This document shows, piece after piece, positions 28,701 to 36,542 of a DNA stretch of 43,410 nt (within the stretch, counting starts at the first letter, position 1; each line of letters begins with the position of its first letter). A program made the position numbers and the translations under genes. A model generated the notes under the pieces. That model ran no database searches. It was not told the origin of the DNA and worked only from the letters and a program-made list of their open reading frames with translations. The DNA lies in the NCBI GenBank assembly GCA_903900845.1, contig CAIUOU010000185.1, positions 1 to 43,410 on the forward strand, read 5' to 3'. Source of the DNA: an uncultured Opitutia bacterium. Lineage in GTDB: Bacteria; Verrucomicrobiota; Verrucomicrobiia; Opitutales; Opitutaceae.

Positions 28701-28828
28701 TGCGCCTCGCCGCCGGCGCCACCGCGCCCGACGGCTTCGTGCTGCCCGGCGGCCGCGGCGTCGCCTACTCGCGCTACGACCTCGTGGCCCCGCGCGAGCT
28801 GCGTTTCACCACCACTTGGAACTACTGA
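25760..28828 (+). CDS. TonB-dependent outer-membrane receptor
   Basis: A 1022-residue receptor. It has a signal peptide (LLWLAAAFAPAAIATSFAAE), a Pro/Ala linker, and VELSPFTVATEKDTGYFAEN, the SPF-type N-terminal segment typical of the many receptors in Opitutaceae. The plug domain follows (about 65-190: TLAGSRLNTSLRDTASSV, VLVRGLAASLG, EDTRGPNSILFGIGAPGG), then a 22-strand-type barrel ending in an aromatic residue (FTTTWNY). Such receptors import siderophores, glycans or other large ligands using TonB energy; the ligand is unknown. No SusD-like partner is adjacent. An 8-bp tandem repeat just upstream could affect its expression. Confidence 0.95.
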   Translation: MKTPASLLWLAAAFAPAAIATSFAAEAPRPAPATPTPAEVVELSPFTVATEKDTGYFAENTLAGSRLNTSLRDTASSVSVFTREFLDDVAITSLSELVQYSVNSEMNTNENQAGSGQNPVVNAQALTPQVLVRGLAASLGMDYFNSITPTDPYRVGRYEDTRGPNSILFGIGAPGGMLNQSSKVAVPHTNSAAIRHSTGSWGRNRSEFDANHVLRRGQLAASVAAVHQENGGWRQFDFQDKRRIFGSVTYRPNRTLTFTAMGESGRDINAVMRNTVESDQVLAWYDNLRAKGVDAVTFTPGALAPTAAQMALGVVSRDSTRTGSNRRVTFIENDGVIFDFSGAFITGSYNNSAVRAPDGTPGVTTSTLKVHDPAFWPYDMNGAGPGMYRDQTLRNYTLSVDWQPRPDLAFNFAHNFQKTDARVNLMTGEDPTLRGDANRTLGVGGPANPYAGRLYLDGTWRRDMHAGDVRETRLAVSYRLEPRLKLLGRHRLAAMVSRNAQFDVRANSWLALAGRPFNATPNNISNRITVRNYLTEGSLATYRVGDWRKLPDRVRFLGVDYGLVFANEVWGANNSGGEQESDSALGVIQSHLFGDRLVTTLGYRRDQVDVYELGFYDDPNIGNLVDRDRSKGTRTAATGYTSALGAVWHLTGQLSLIANRSTNQGVPSFTRKTFPDGNLAPASKGTGEDYGLGLDLLGGRLNAKFVYFTSYEQGRITTAGFGGAAGRNTRVMDAFASVLVGAGRPYTAAQWAPIYRQYTPPATAASSDFEAEGYEARVTANLTRAWRLVANYSYTDSIRRNVAGEIAAWYGLRSENGRVVQGVSQDAAGRWVVNRSAFEAGGAVAKWLELGALHPEANVSTLTSGTSTTIAQEVYNLIVNLNEDKEQEERRWGVRPHKISLFTAYDLREGRLRGLTFGGGWRWRSANVIGEDSKGREITGRVITATDLMLAYALKLPRVPGRLRLQLNVANVLDNTRIIPVRLAAGATAPDGFVLPGGRGVAYSRYDLVAPRELRFTTTWNY

Positions 28829-28833
28829 CCTCT

Positions 28834-28858
28834 CCCGGCGCCGGCCGCCGCCGGGTTT
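28834..28858 (+). terminator. Possible terminator after the TonB receptor gene
   Basis: A 7-bp stem CCCGGCG / CGCCGGG (28834-28840 and 28849-28855, 8-base loop) is followed by TTTCCTT. It is immediately followed by the palindrome CTTCCGGCCGGAAG (28860-28873). The T-run is short, so the call is tentative. Confidence 0.42.
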
Positions 28859-28889
28859 CCTTCCGGCCGGAAGCACTTACCTTTTCCGC

Positions 28890-29468
28890 ATGAAAATCCT
28901 CCGTCCCGCCCGCGTGCTCGCCGCTTCCCTCCTTGTCCTCGCGTTCGCCGGCCCGGCCGCCGCCCGCGACCGCCTCGGGGAGAAACGCGACGAGGTGCGC
29001 CGCATGCGGGACGAGGTGCTCACCCAGCTCTACGAGGCGCACCCGGGCGCCAAGGCCCGGATCCGCGACGCGGCCGGCTACGCCGTCTTTTCCAGCGTCG
29101 GGGTCAACGTCTTCTTCGCCAGCGTCGCCGGGGGCGGCGGGATCGTCGTCGAGCGGCGCACGCTCCGCGACGCGGAGACCTTCATGAACATGGGATCCGC
29201 CGGCGTGGGCCTCGGACTCGGCGTGAAGGACTTCCGGGTCATCTTCGTCTTCACCGACCGCGGGCGCCTGCAGGAATTCATCGAGAAAGGCTGGGATTTC
29301 AGCGGGCAGGCCGACGCCGCCGCCAAATCCGACGACAAGGGCGCCGCCGTCTCGGGCGCCGTGACCGTCAGGCCCGGCGTCGAGGTCTACCAGCTCACCA
29401 AGAACGGCGTCGCGTTGCAGGTCACGCTCCAGGGCACGAAGTACTGGAAGGACCGCGATCTCAACTGA
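28890..29468 (+). CDS. SYLF/YSC84-domain lipid-binding protein, exported
   Basis: A 192-residue protein with a signal peptide (ARVLAASLLVLAFAGPAAARD). The rest is one SYLF (YSC84-like) domain: KARIRDAAGYAVFSSVGVN, AGGGGIVVER, TFMNMGSAGVGLGLGVKDFR, VFVFTDRGRLQEFIEKGWDF-like and TVRPGVEVYQLTKNGVALQ. SYLF domains bind phosphoinositides in eukaryotes; the bacterial role is unknown and is probably periplasmic lipid or envelope related. It stands alone, followed by a strong GC hairpin. Confidence 0.9.
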   Translation: MKILRPARVLAASLLVLAFAGPAAARDRLGEKRDEVRRMRDEVLTQLYEAHPGAKARIRDAAGYAVFSSVGVNVFFASVAGGGGIVVERRTLRDAETFMNMGSAGVGLGLGVKDFRVIFVFTDRGRLQEFIEKGWDFSGQADAAAKSDDKGAAVSGAVTVRPGVEVYQLTKNGVALQVTLQGTKYWKDRDLN

Positions 29469-29473
29469 CTCGC

Positions 29474-29500
29474 GGCGGGCCCGGCCCTAGCCGGGCCGCC
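29474..29500 (+). terminator. GC-rich hairpin after the SYLF gene
   Basis: Stem GGCCCGGC / GCCGGGCC (29478-29485 and 29490-29497, loop CCTA), extended by GGC/GCC around a bulged G. No T-run follows (AAACGG), so it may be a Rho-independent remnant or an mRNA 3'-end stabiliser. Confidence 0.4.
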
Positions 29501-29587
29501 AAACGGCTCGACGGTGCGCGCCACGCGCCGTATCCGATTGCTTACCCCGCGGGCCGTCGCCCGCGCGACCGTAACCCCACCCCGAAT

Positions 29588-31060
29588 ATGCAGACGACCC
29601 CGACCCCGCCGGCGTGCACGCGCCGCCGTTTCCTTGCCCGCGCCGCCGCCGGCGGCGCGATCCTCGGCGCCCCCGCGTTTCTGCGCGGAAGCAACCTCAA
29701 CGGCCGCCTCAACATCGCGTTCATCGGCGCGGGCGGCCGGGCCCGCTCCAACCTCGCCGAACTCACCCGCCCGCCGGGCGGCGCGCCGCGGAAGGCCGCC
29801 AAAGGCGCCGAAGTTTTCTCCGGTCCGCATCCCGACGAGAACGTGACCGTCCTCTGCGACCTCAACCGCCTCTCGCTCGATGCCGCCGGGAAGGATTTCC
29901 CGCAGGCCCGCCGCGTCACCGACTTCCGGAAGGTCTTCGACCACGCGAAGGAGTTCGACGCCGTCGTGGTCTCAACCGCCGAGCACACGCACGTCTTCGC
30001 GGCCTACCTCGCGCTCGCCCACGGCAAGCACGTGTACTGCGAGAAGCCGCTCGCCTATAATATCTGGGAAACCCGCCTGCTCCGGGAAACGGCCGCGAGG
30101 AACCCGCGCCTCTCGACCCAGATGGGCAACCAGGGCCATGCGTCGGCGCAGCGCCGCCTCATCCGCGAGATCCTAGACACCGGCGTCATCGGCCCGGTGC
30201 GCGAGGTGCACGTTTGGGCCGACCGCGCCTGGGGTCTGCAGGACGCCGCCTCCGCGGAGAAGTTCGACCGGCCGCACGGCTTCCACGAGGGCGTGCAGAT
30301 CACGGGGCGTTTCCCCGAGGCCATGACGCCCCCGGCGCACTTTGATTGGGACCTTTGGCTCGGGCCCGCCCCGGCGCGGCCCTACCACGCGACCTATTTC
30401 CCCGGACCGCGCTGGTACCGCTGGTGGGATTTCGCCAATGGCACGATGAGCGACCTCGGCAGCCACGACAACGACGTGCCTTTCACCGTGCTCGACCTGT
30501 GGCGCGTCGACGCCACCGGGCGGCGGGTACTCGCGCCCGTTTCGGTCGAGGCCGTCTCTCCCAACGTCCCCGTCCCCCACCCCGAGCTGGCGCCGGCCAC
30601 GATGCGCGCGACGTTCCAGTTCGCCGCGACCGGCTCCCAGCCCGCGCTGAAACTCGTCTGGCACCAGGGCGACAGCCGTCCGCCCGGCTGGACACCCGCG
30701 TGGGGCCGGCGCTCCAGCGTGTTCATGGGCGAGCGCGGCATGCTGCTCGGTGACGGGAGACTGCTGCCCGAGGAGAAATTCAAGGACTTCAAGGCGCCGG
30801 CCCCGAAGCTGCCGCGCTCCCCGGGCCACTGGGCGGAGTGGGTCCTGCACGCCAAGGGCGAAGGCCCCGCGCCCGGCTCGAACTTCCAGTACTCGGGCTG
30901 GACGACGGAGGCCAACCACCTCGGCAACGTCGCCTACCGCACCGGCAAAAAGCTGGAGTGGGACTACGCCAACCTGCGCGCCACGAATGCACCCGAGGCC
31001 GCGCCCTTCATCCGTCGCCCGGTCTACCGCGCCGGTTGGCAGGGCATTCTGCCGGTATGA
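29588..31060 (+). CDS. Gfo/Idh/MocA-family oxidoreductase, Tat-exported
   Basis: A 490-residue NAD(P)-dependent oxidoreductase of the sugar-converting Gfo/Idh/MocA family. The N-terminus is a Tat signal (TRRRFLARAAAGGAILGAPA). The Rossmann start is LNIAFIGAGGRARSNLAEL, and the catalytic Lys lies in HVYCEKPLAYN. HTHVFAAYLALAHGKH, QMGNQGHAS and GTMSDLGSHDNDVPF are typical of the periplasmic branch common in Verrucomicrobiota and Planctomycetota. It overlaps the following isomerase gene by four bases. The pair probably acts on oxidised sugars or glycosides outside the cytoplasm, by inference from the Tat signals; the substrate is unknown. Confidence 0.92.
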   Translation: MQTTPTPPACTRRRFLARAAAGGAILGAPAFLRGSNLNGRLNIAFIGAGGRARSNLAELTRPPGGAPRKAAKGAEVFSGPHPDENVTVLCDLNRLSLDAAGKDFPQARRVTDFRKVFDHAKEFDAVVVSTAEHTHVFAAYLALAHGKHVYCEKPLAYNIWETRLLRETAARNPRLSTQMGNQGHASAQRRLIREILDTGVIGPVREVHVWADRAWGLQDAASAEKFDRPHGFHEGVQITGRFPEAMTPPAHFDWDLWLGPAPARPYHATYFPGPRWYRWWDFANGTMSDLGSHDNDVPFTVLDLWRVDATGRRVLAPVSVEAVSPNVPVPHPELAPATMRATFQFAATGSQPALKLVWHQGDSRPPGWTPAWGRRSSVFMGERGMLLGDGRLLPEEKFKDFKAPAPKLPRSPGHWAEWVLHAKGEGPAPGSNFQYSGWTTEANHLGNVAYRTGKKLEWDYANLRATNAPEAAPFIRRPVYRAGWQGILPV

Positions 31061-31950
31061 ACGCCATGCACCGCCGCAAATTTCTCGGAGCCGCCGCCGC
31101 CACGGCCGCGCTCGCCGTCGTGCCTCCCCTTCCCGCCGCCGCCCCGGCGCGCAAGCTGCGCAAGGCGATCATGTACTCCACGATCGGCGTGAAGGGCTCC
31201 GTGCTGGAGCGCTTCACCGCGATGAAGGCCGCCGGCTTCGAGGGCATCGAGCCGCTCGGCGCCATGAATCGTGAGGAGGTCGTCGCCGCGTTCCGGGCCA
31301 CCGGGCTCGGCGCCGCCAGCGTCTGCTGCCACATCCATTGGGTGAAACCGCTCTCCGCGCCCGACGAGCCCACCCGCCGCCTCGGTTTCGAGGGCCTGGT
31401 GCTCAGCCTGCAGGACGCTCACGCCTACGGCGCCGGCAGCGTCTTGCTGGTGCCCGGGGTCGCCCGCAACGGCGTGACGTATCAGGATTGCTGGGACCGC
31501 TCAATCGCCGAGATCCGCCGCGCCCTCCCCGTCGCCCGCGACCTCGGCGTCCGCATCGCCATCGAGAACGTCGGCAACGACTTCATCACCACCCCGCGCC
31601 AGGCCGTCGACTACCTCGACGCCCTCAACAGCGAGTGGGTCGGCTGGCATTTCGACATCGGCAACGCCGGCCGTTACGGGCCGGCCGAGGCCTGGATCGC
31701 CGCGCTCGGGAAACGCATCCTGCGCATCCATGTGAAGGACTTCACCTCGCAGCCGCCGCCCGCCGGGGCGCGCGCCGCCGAGCGCCCGCGCCTGCTCGAC
31801 GGTGAAACCAACTGGCCCGCGGTGATGCGCGCCCTCGACGACGCCGGCTACTCCGGCTGGGCCATCACCGAGCAGCCGGGCCCGCAGACCGCCGACGTCG
31901 CCACCGCGCGCGACATGACCTCACGCCTCGACCGGATTTTCGCGCTCTGA
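31057..31950 (+). CDS. Sugar phosphate isomerase/epimerase-like TIM-barrel protein, Tat-type signal
   Basis: A 297-residue protein of the xylose isomerase-like TIM barrel (AP endonuclease family 2 fold). The ATG at 31057 overlaps the preceding stop (ATGA). A twin-arginine leader (HRRKFLGAAAATAALAVV) precedes the barrel. Metal-ligand strands are recognisable: FEGIEPLG, RIAIENVGNDFI (Glu), GWHFDIGNAGRY (Asp), RILRIHVKDF (His, Asp) and GWAITEQPG (Glu). Enzymes of this group include 3-keto-sugar and inosose-type isomerases/dehydratases. Coupling to the Gfo/Idh/MocA gene suggests the two catalyse successive steps on one sugar. Confidence 0.9.
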   Translation: MNAMHRRKFLGAAAATAALAVVPPLPAAAPARKLRKAIMYSTIGVKGSVLERFTAMKAAGFEGIEPLGAMNREEVVAAFRATGLGAASVCCHIHWVKPLSAPDEPTRRLGFEGLVLSLQDAHAYGAGSVLLVPGVARNGVTYQDCWDRSIAEIRRALPVARDLGVRIAIENVGNDFITTPRQAVDYLDALNSEWVGWHFDIGNAGRYGPAEAWIAALGKRILRIHVKDFTSQPPPAGARAAERPRLLDGETNWPAVMRALDDAGYSGWAITEQPGPQTADVATARDMTSRLDRIFAL

Positions 31951-32120
31951 CCTCCCGCGTCGGCGATTTCGCAACGCCATTCAAGTGACGAATCCGCGGT
32001 CGGCATCCGTCGCCGCCACCACTTCCCGCGTCACGTGCGAAGCGGCGGGCGGCCGTGGCCGGTGTTGGCGGAGTAAGCAATGACGCGAGGCCGCCGCGAC
32101 TCCGGGGCAAGCCGGCGCGT

Positions 32121-33347
32121 TCAGCGGACCTCCTGGAAGTCGGAACTCATGGTCAGGCCTCCCGCGCGGACGTTCATGAACCACGCGGTGGATCCCGCCG
32201 GCAGCGCCGCGGCTGCGCGCCAGACGGCGCCCTCGCGGACGAGGGTCGCCGGCGTCTCCGTCCAAGCACGGCTGCCGGTGAACCCGCGGTCCGTGGTGCT
32301 CACGAGCACGGCCGATTCCAGCGGCCGCGCCGACGCGAACACCGCGCCGACCGCCGCGCCGTCGCGCCTCACCGCCTGCTGCACGCCCCAGGGGCGGCCG
32401 TCGCGCACGACGCTTTCGGCAAAAGCGTGGCCATCGGGCGGATTCCAGCCGGCGGGATGGCTGTGGCGCATGCCGGGAATCAACGAAACCATCCGCGGCC
32501 CCGGCGCGGCCCGGTACGTCTCGGCCTGGCAATCGAGCGGGAAATGCAGATCGCCCGGCCATGAGAGCCAGAGCACGGGTAGCTTCGCCCGCCGGATCCG
32601 CACCATCGGATCCCACACCTCGCGGTAGAGCGCGTTGGCGCCGAGCGCGCGACCCCATTGGTTTTCCGCGTCCGCCAGGTGGCCGCAGCCGTAGATCGGG
32701 ACCGCGAAGGCGAGACGCGCATCAATCCCGATGACGGTGCTCGTGATCACCCCGCCCCACGAGATCCCCGAGAGGCCGATCCTCGCCGGGTCGACCCCGG
32801 GCAGGGAGCGTAGAAGCGAATGGGCGCGGATCGTCGCGGCGACGGCATGATACATGAACTGGTCCTCCAGCGGCTCGGCGGAGTCGGCGTAGATCCCGTC
32901 GCGCGCCGGCCCGCCGTCGGGATGCCGCCACCATTGCGCGCCCCCCTTGGGTGCACCGTCGGCGCGGCGATCGGTTTGGCCCTCGGTGGCGATGGAGATC
33001 GCCGCGAAGCCGCGCTCGTTCCACTTCACCACCCATTCCTTGAACGCCGTCCCGCCGCCGCCGTGCACCAGCACGATCCCCGGCACCTTCGCACCGGCCG
33101 TCGTCTCCGGCATCCCCAGCCAGGCGAAGACCCGCGTCGGCCGGCCCCGCCACGGCACCGACTCGAAGAACACCGGCCGTTGCCGGCCTTCCGCGGCAAA
33201 CCCCTCCGCCGGCGCCTGGACCGGCGGCGACGTCATTTCGCCGAGCGCCAGCACCCGCGCGCGCAACGCCTCAAAGTCCGCCGACGGCGCCGCGAAAAGC
33301 GCCGTGAAGGGAAGAAGGGCCAGCCAGGACAGAAATTTCCCGATCAT
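32121..33347 (-). CDS. Exported alpha/beta hydrolase (acetylxylan-esterase/dienelactone-hydrolase type)
   Basis: A 408-residue alpha/beta hydrolase. I chose the ATG at 33347 because it begins a signal peptide (LSWLALLPFTALFAAPSA); the frame is open further upstream. The oxyanion region is IVLVHGGGGTAFKEW, the nucleophile elbow GLSGISWGGV (S196), and the downstream LHFPLD and GMRHSHPAGW regions hold candidate Asp and His residues. This architecture is found in carbohydrate acetyl esterases and related hydrolases of polysaccharide-degrading Verrucomicrobiota. It is divergent from the putative glycoside hydrolase gene, 113 bases away, consistent with a shared promoter region. Confidence 0.85.
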   Translation of the reverse strand: MIGKFLSWLALLPFTALFAAPSADFEALRARVLALGEMTSPPVQAPAEGFAAEGRQRPVFFESVPWRGRPTRVFAWLGMPETTAGAKVPGIVLVHGGGGTAFKEWVVKWNERGFAAISIATEGQTDRRADGAPKGGAQWWRHPDGGPARDGIYADSAEPLEDQFMYHAVAATIRAHSLLRSLPGVDPARIGLSGISWGGVITSTVIGIDARLAFAVPIYGCGHLADAENQWGRALGANALYREVWDPMVRIRRAKLPVLWLSWPGDLHFPLDCQAETYRAAPGPRMVSLIPGMRHSHPAGWNPPDGHAFAESVVRDGRPWGVQQAVRRDGAAVGAVFASARPLESAVLVSTTDRGFTGSRAWTETPATLVREGAVWRAAAALPAGSTAWFMNVRAGGLTMSSDFQEVR

Positions 33348-33460
33348 GCCCGCAGCGTTCGCAAAACCTCCCCCGATGCGAGCCCGCGCCACGATTGCCC
33401 GCGCGATGCAGCGGAGGTTCACTGGCACCGATGCTCCTCCCCGGACGATCCTCGCAAAGC

Positions 33461-34585
33461 ATGCTCCGCCCGCGGCGGCTTCTGTTGATCATCACCCTCC
33501 TAGCGGTCCGGATCGTCGCCGCGGAACCGCCGCCGCCGGTCAACCTCGGCTGGGACCGCGTGCCGCTCTACGTGCATTTCGGGAAACGGGACGGCGATCT
33601 CACAACGGCGGAGCTCGATTTCCTCGCCGCCCACGCTCCGGTCGTCGCGCTGGAGAAAAGCCACGGCGCCGCGGTGCACGGTAGCACCGAGGCCGGTATC
33701 GCCGCGACCGCGCGCGAGCTGAAGCGGCGCAACGCGGGCATCCGGGTGCTCTTCTACCTGAACGCCTTCATCAACTGGCCAGGCTACGCGGCGCAACGCA
33801 CGTACCGCGACGAATGGACGCTGCGGGATGCTCGCGGCGAGATCGTGCGGCATCCGTCGGGCACGCCGCGACCCGATCCCTCGCAGGCGGCTTTTCGCGA
33901 ATGGTGGGCCGAGGTGGTGGCCGGCGCCCACCGCGACGCTCCGCTCGACGGACTCTTCGCCGACGCGCTGCCGCAGGCCCTCTCACCCGCGCTTGCGCGC
34001 CAAGTGGGCGCGGAGAAGGCGCGCGCCGTGGTCGCCGGTCTGCGCGAGATGCTGGCCCTCACGAAGGCGCGCCTCGGCCCGGGCAGGATCATCGTCGTGA
34101 ACGGCACGCGCACGAAGGACTTCCGCGAGATCCTCGACTGGGAGGGCGTCGACGGGGTGATGATCGAGCACTTTGCCGCCTTCGGGAAGGACGGGCCCGC
34201 CGACATCAAGGCCGACCTCGAGACGCTCGCGCTCGCCGCCGCGCGGGGAAAATTCGCCGTGCTCAAAGGCTGGCCGGGCTTCAACTGGCTGGACCGCGGG
34301 ATGATGGCTCGGCCCCGGGCCGAGCTGCTCGCGCTGGCGCGTGAGCGCGTGACGTTTCCCCTCGCGTGCTTCCTCGTCGCGGCGCAACCGGGCTCTTTCT
34401 TCGCCTACTCGTGGGGCTACACGGCCGACCACGGCATGCTCGAGCCTTACGCGGAGTTCACCCGCCGCCTCGGTCCGCCCGCCGGGGCTGCGCGCTGGGA
34501 AGGGGTCTCGGCCACCCGCGATTTCGCCCACGCCTCCGTGCGCGTCGATCTGGCGAGCCGCACGGCACAAATCGACTGGAAGTGA
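33461..34585 (+). CDS. Putative glycoside hydrolase (GHL15-like TIM barrel), exported
   Basis: A 374-residue protein read from the ATG at 33461, which gives a signal peptide (RRLLLIITLLAVRIVAAE); an alternative ATG lies at 33431. The fold looks like a TIM-barrel hydrolase: VPLYVHFGK, APVVALEKSH, VLFYLNAFINWPGY, PLDGLFADALPQ (Asp), RIIVVNGTR, EGVDGVMIEHFAAF (Asp/Glu), FAVLKGWPGF. This pattern resembles the hypothetical glycosyl hydrolase group PF14885 (GHL15). No activity is established. Its setting between an esterase and a sulfatase fits glycan breakdown. Confidence 0.65.
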   Translation: MLRPRRLLLIITLLAVRIVAAEPPPPVNLGWDRVPLYVHFGKRDGDLTTAELDFLAAHAPVVALEKSHGAAVHGSTEAGIAATARELKRRNAGIRVLFYLNAFINWPGYAAQRTYRDEWTLRDARGEIVRHPSGTPRPDPSQAAFREWWAEVVAGAHRDAPLDGLFADALPQALSPALARQVGAEKARAVVAGLREMLALTKARLGPGRIIVVNGTRTKDFREILDWEGVDGVMIEHFAAFGKDGPADIKADLETLALAAARGKFAVLKGWPGFNWLDRGMMARPRAELLALARERVTFPLACFLVAAQPGSFFAYSWGYTADHGMLEPYAEFTRRLGPPAGAARWEGVSATRDFAHASVRVDLASRTAQIDWK

Positions 34586-35085
34586 AGGGCCGCGACGAAG
34601 CCGATGCGGCCCGACAGCCGGGCCCGAGCCAACCAAGCCGGGTTCAACCACGGATGGACGCGGATCAACACGGATGATTCCCAGCCTTTACGGCGCGAAG
34701 GCCGCTCCTCCCGCCAATTCGCCCGCACTCCCACTTGCTTTCAGTCATCTCTCCCGGCGCGGCGTGGCGACGCTGGGCGTTCCGTGCCTTCCGTGCCTGC
34801 CCTCCATCTTGTCCTCCGTAGGCTGGGCGAAGGAGGGGCACCTCGGTTCGTGGCTTTCGTGCTTTTCGTGGTAGCCCGGTCTTCCGTCTTCCCCCTCTTC
34901 CCGTCCTCCCCGGCCTTCCTGTTCAATCTTTTCCTTTGCGCCGCTTGAGCCTTTTGGCGGCCGACCCGGCCGTGGCCGTGACCCGTCGGGCCTCCCTTGT
35001 TAATCGTCGGCAAAGCTGCGTTGTCGTCACCGCGTGATTGCTGCCCTCTCACCGGTATCAGGCTGACTCCATCGGCATCCTTTCC
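34586..35085. other. Repeat-containing intergenic region before the sulfatase gene
   Basis: No gene seen. It contains a CCACGGAT-family repeat at 34646-34677 and, downstream, the word runs TTCCGTGCCTTCCGTGCCTGCC (near 34780) and CGTGCTTTTCGTGGTAG (near 34859), relatives of words at 38611-38644, 38769 and 42687-42715. Short open frames here translate the repeats. The sulfatase promoter probably lies in the last 150 bases, but no clear -35/-10 pair was found. Confidence 0.75.
34646..34677 (+). repeat. Dispersed repeat, 'CCACGGAT' family copy 2
   Basis: Reads AACCACGGATGGACGCGGAT followed by CAACACGGATGA. One frame spuriously encodes NHGWTRINTDD, the same pseudo-peptide seen in other copies. 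Confidence 0.85.
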
Positions 35086-36540
35086 ATGAAGAAACTCCTT
35101 CCCGCCCTGCTGCTGTTCGGAACCGCGCTGTACTCTCCCGCCGCCTTCGCCGCGTCCTCCCCCGGTCCGCGGCCCAACATCGTTTTCATCTTCGCCGACG
35201 ACTGGGGCTGGGGTGATCTCTCGCGCCACGGCTCGACCTGGCTGCGCACGCCGCACCTCGATGGTCTCGCCGCCGCCGGCATCGATTTCGGCCAGTTCAA
35301 CGTCCTCAACCCGGTCTGCTCCCCCAGCCGCACCGCCGTGATGACCGGCCAGTACCCTGCCCGCTGGGGCGTGCACCAACATTTCGCCCACCCGGCGCAG
35401 AACCGGCAACGCGACATGCCCGACTGGCTCGACCCGCGCGCGACCACCCTGCCGGGGCTTCTGCGCGCCGCCGGCTACCGCACCGGCCACTTCGGCAAGT
35501 GGCACCTCACCAACCGCCAGACTCCGGGCGCGCCACGTCCCGAGGCCTACGGCATCGACGAGTGGGCCGTTTTCAACGGGGGCGCCGGCTGGCCCGCCGC
35601 CAAGGTGGGCGACACCGCGGCCAATACCGTCGCCTTCATCCGGGCCCACCGCGACCGCCCGTTCTTCATCAATGTCTGGCTCCACGAATCACACACGCCC
35701 CACGCCCCGAGTGCGGAGGCGATGGAACGCTGGAAACACCTCGACGAGCAGCGGCGCGTGTACGCCGCCGTCATCACCGACGGTGACGCTGCCGTGGGTC
35801 GCATCCTCGGCGCGTTGCGCGAGGCCGGGATCGAGGACAACACGCTGGTGATTTTCTCCTCCGACAACGGCCCGGAAAACACCGGCCGGGTGAAGCGGCC
35901 CGCCTACACCGAGGGCGATTCCGGCGTCACCGGCTACGACGCGTATTACAGCGTGGGCGAGACCGGCGGCCTGCGCGGCCGCAAACGCCACCTCTTCGAG
36001 GGCGGCGTCCGCGTGCCGTTCATCGTCCGCTGGCCGGGCCGGGCTCCCGCGGGAATCAAGAACGACACGACCGTGATCACCGCGGTCGACCTGCTGCCCA
36101 CCCTCTGCGCCGCCGCCGGCGTCGCGTTGCCCGCCGGCTATCGCGGCGACGGCGAGGACCTGCTGCCCGCGCTGACGGGCCGGCCGGTTGCGCGCACCAA
36201 GCCCGTCTTCTGGGAATGGCGCGGCGGCCAGGCCGAGCCCGACGGCTGGCCTAGGCTCGCGGTGCGCGACGGGGACTGGAAACTGCTCCTCACCCACGAT
36301 GCGAAACGCGTCTCGCTCCACCGCCTGACCACTGATCGTGCCGAGGCGCAGGACGAGTCGGTGGCCCAGCCCGAGGTGGTCGCGCGGCTGAGCAGGCTGG
36401 CCCTCGAATGGAAGGCTTCGCTGCCCGCGCGCCCGCCGGAAGGATGTTTTGCTCCGGCCGACCAGATCGCCCCGCCGCCGGCCGAGAAAAAGGCCGCGCC
36501 CCGCAAGGCCAAGGCCACCGGGGTCGCTAACCCTCCCTGA
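35086..36540 (+). CDS. Type I sulfatase (arylsulfatase family), exported
   Basis: A 484-residue sulfatase. The ATG at 35086 starts a signal peptide (KKLLPALLLFGTALYSPAAFA). The active site VCSPSRTAVMTG has C78 in the C-x-P-S-R context that is oxidised to formylglycine. Metal-ligand motifs are NIVFIFADDWGWGD near the N-terminus and FSSDNGPE later; GHFGKWHL supplies Lys/His. The C-terminus ends in a Lys/Ala/Pro-rich tail (AEKKAAPRKAKATG). It would remove sulfate esters from glycans in the periplasm or outside. The exact substrate class is not readable. No maturase gene is in the window. The NAT gene begins two bases after its stop. Confidence 0.94.
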   Translation: MKKLLPALLLFGTALYSPAAFAASSPGPRPNIVFIFADDWGWGDLSRHGSTWLRTPHLDGLAAAGIDFGQFNVLNPVCSPSRTAVMTGQYPARWGVHQHFAHPAQNRQRDMPDWLDPRATTLPGLLRAAGYRTGHFGKWHLTNRQTPGAPRPEAYGIDEWAVFNGGAGWPAAKVGDTAANTVAFIRAHRDRPFFINVWLHESHTPHAPSAEAMERWKHLDEQRRVYAAVITDGDAAVGRILGALREAGIEDNTLVIFSSDNGPENTGRVKRPAYTEGDSGVTGYDAYYSVGETGGLRGRKRHLFEGGVRVPFIVRWPGRAPAGIKNDTTVITAVDLLPTLCAAAGVALPAGYRGDGEDLLPALTGRPVARTKPVFWEWRGGQAEPDGWPRLAVRDGDWKLLLTHDAKRVSLHRLTTDRAEAQDESVAQPEVVARLSRLALEWKASLPARPPEGCFAPADQIAPPPAEKKAAPRKAKATGVANPP

Positions 36541-36542
36541 GC

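Noticed and set aside
34604-34948. Frame containing an NHGWTRINTDD-like peptide
   Set aside because: The same peptide appears wherever the CCACGGAT repeat occurs, so it is a repeat translation and not a protein.
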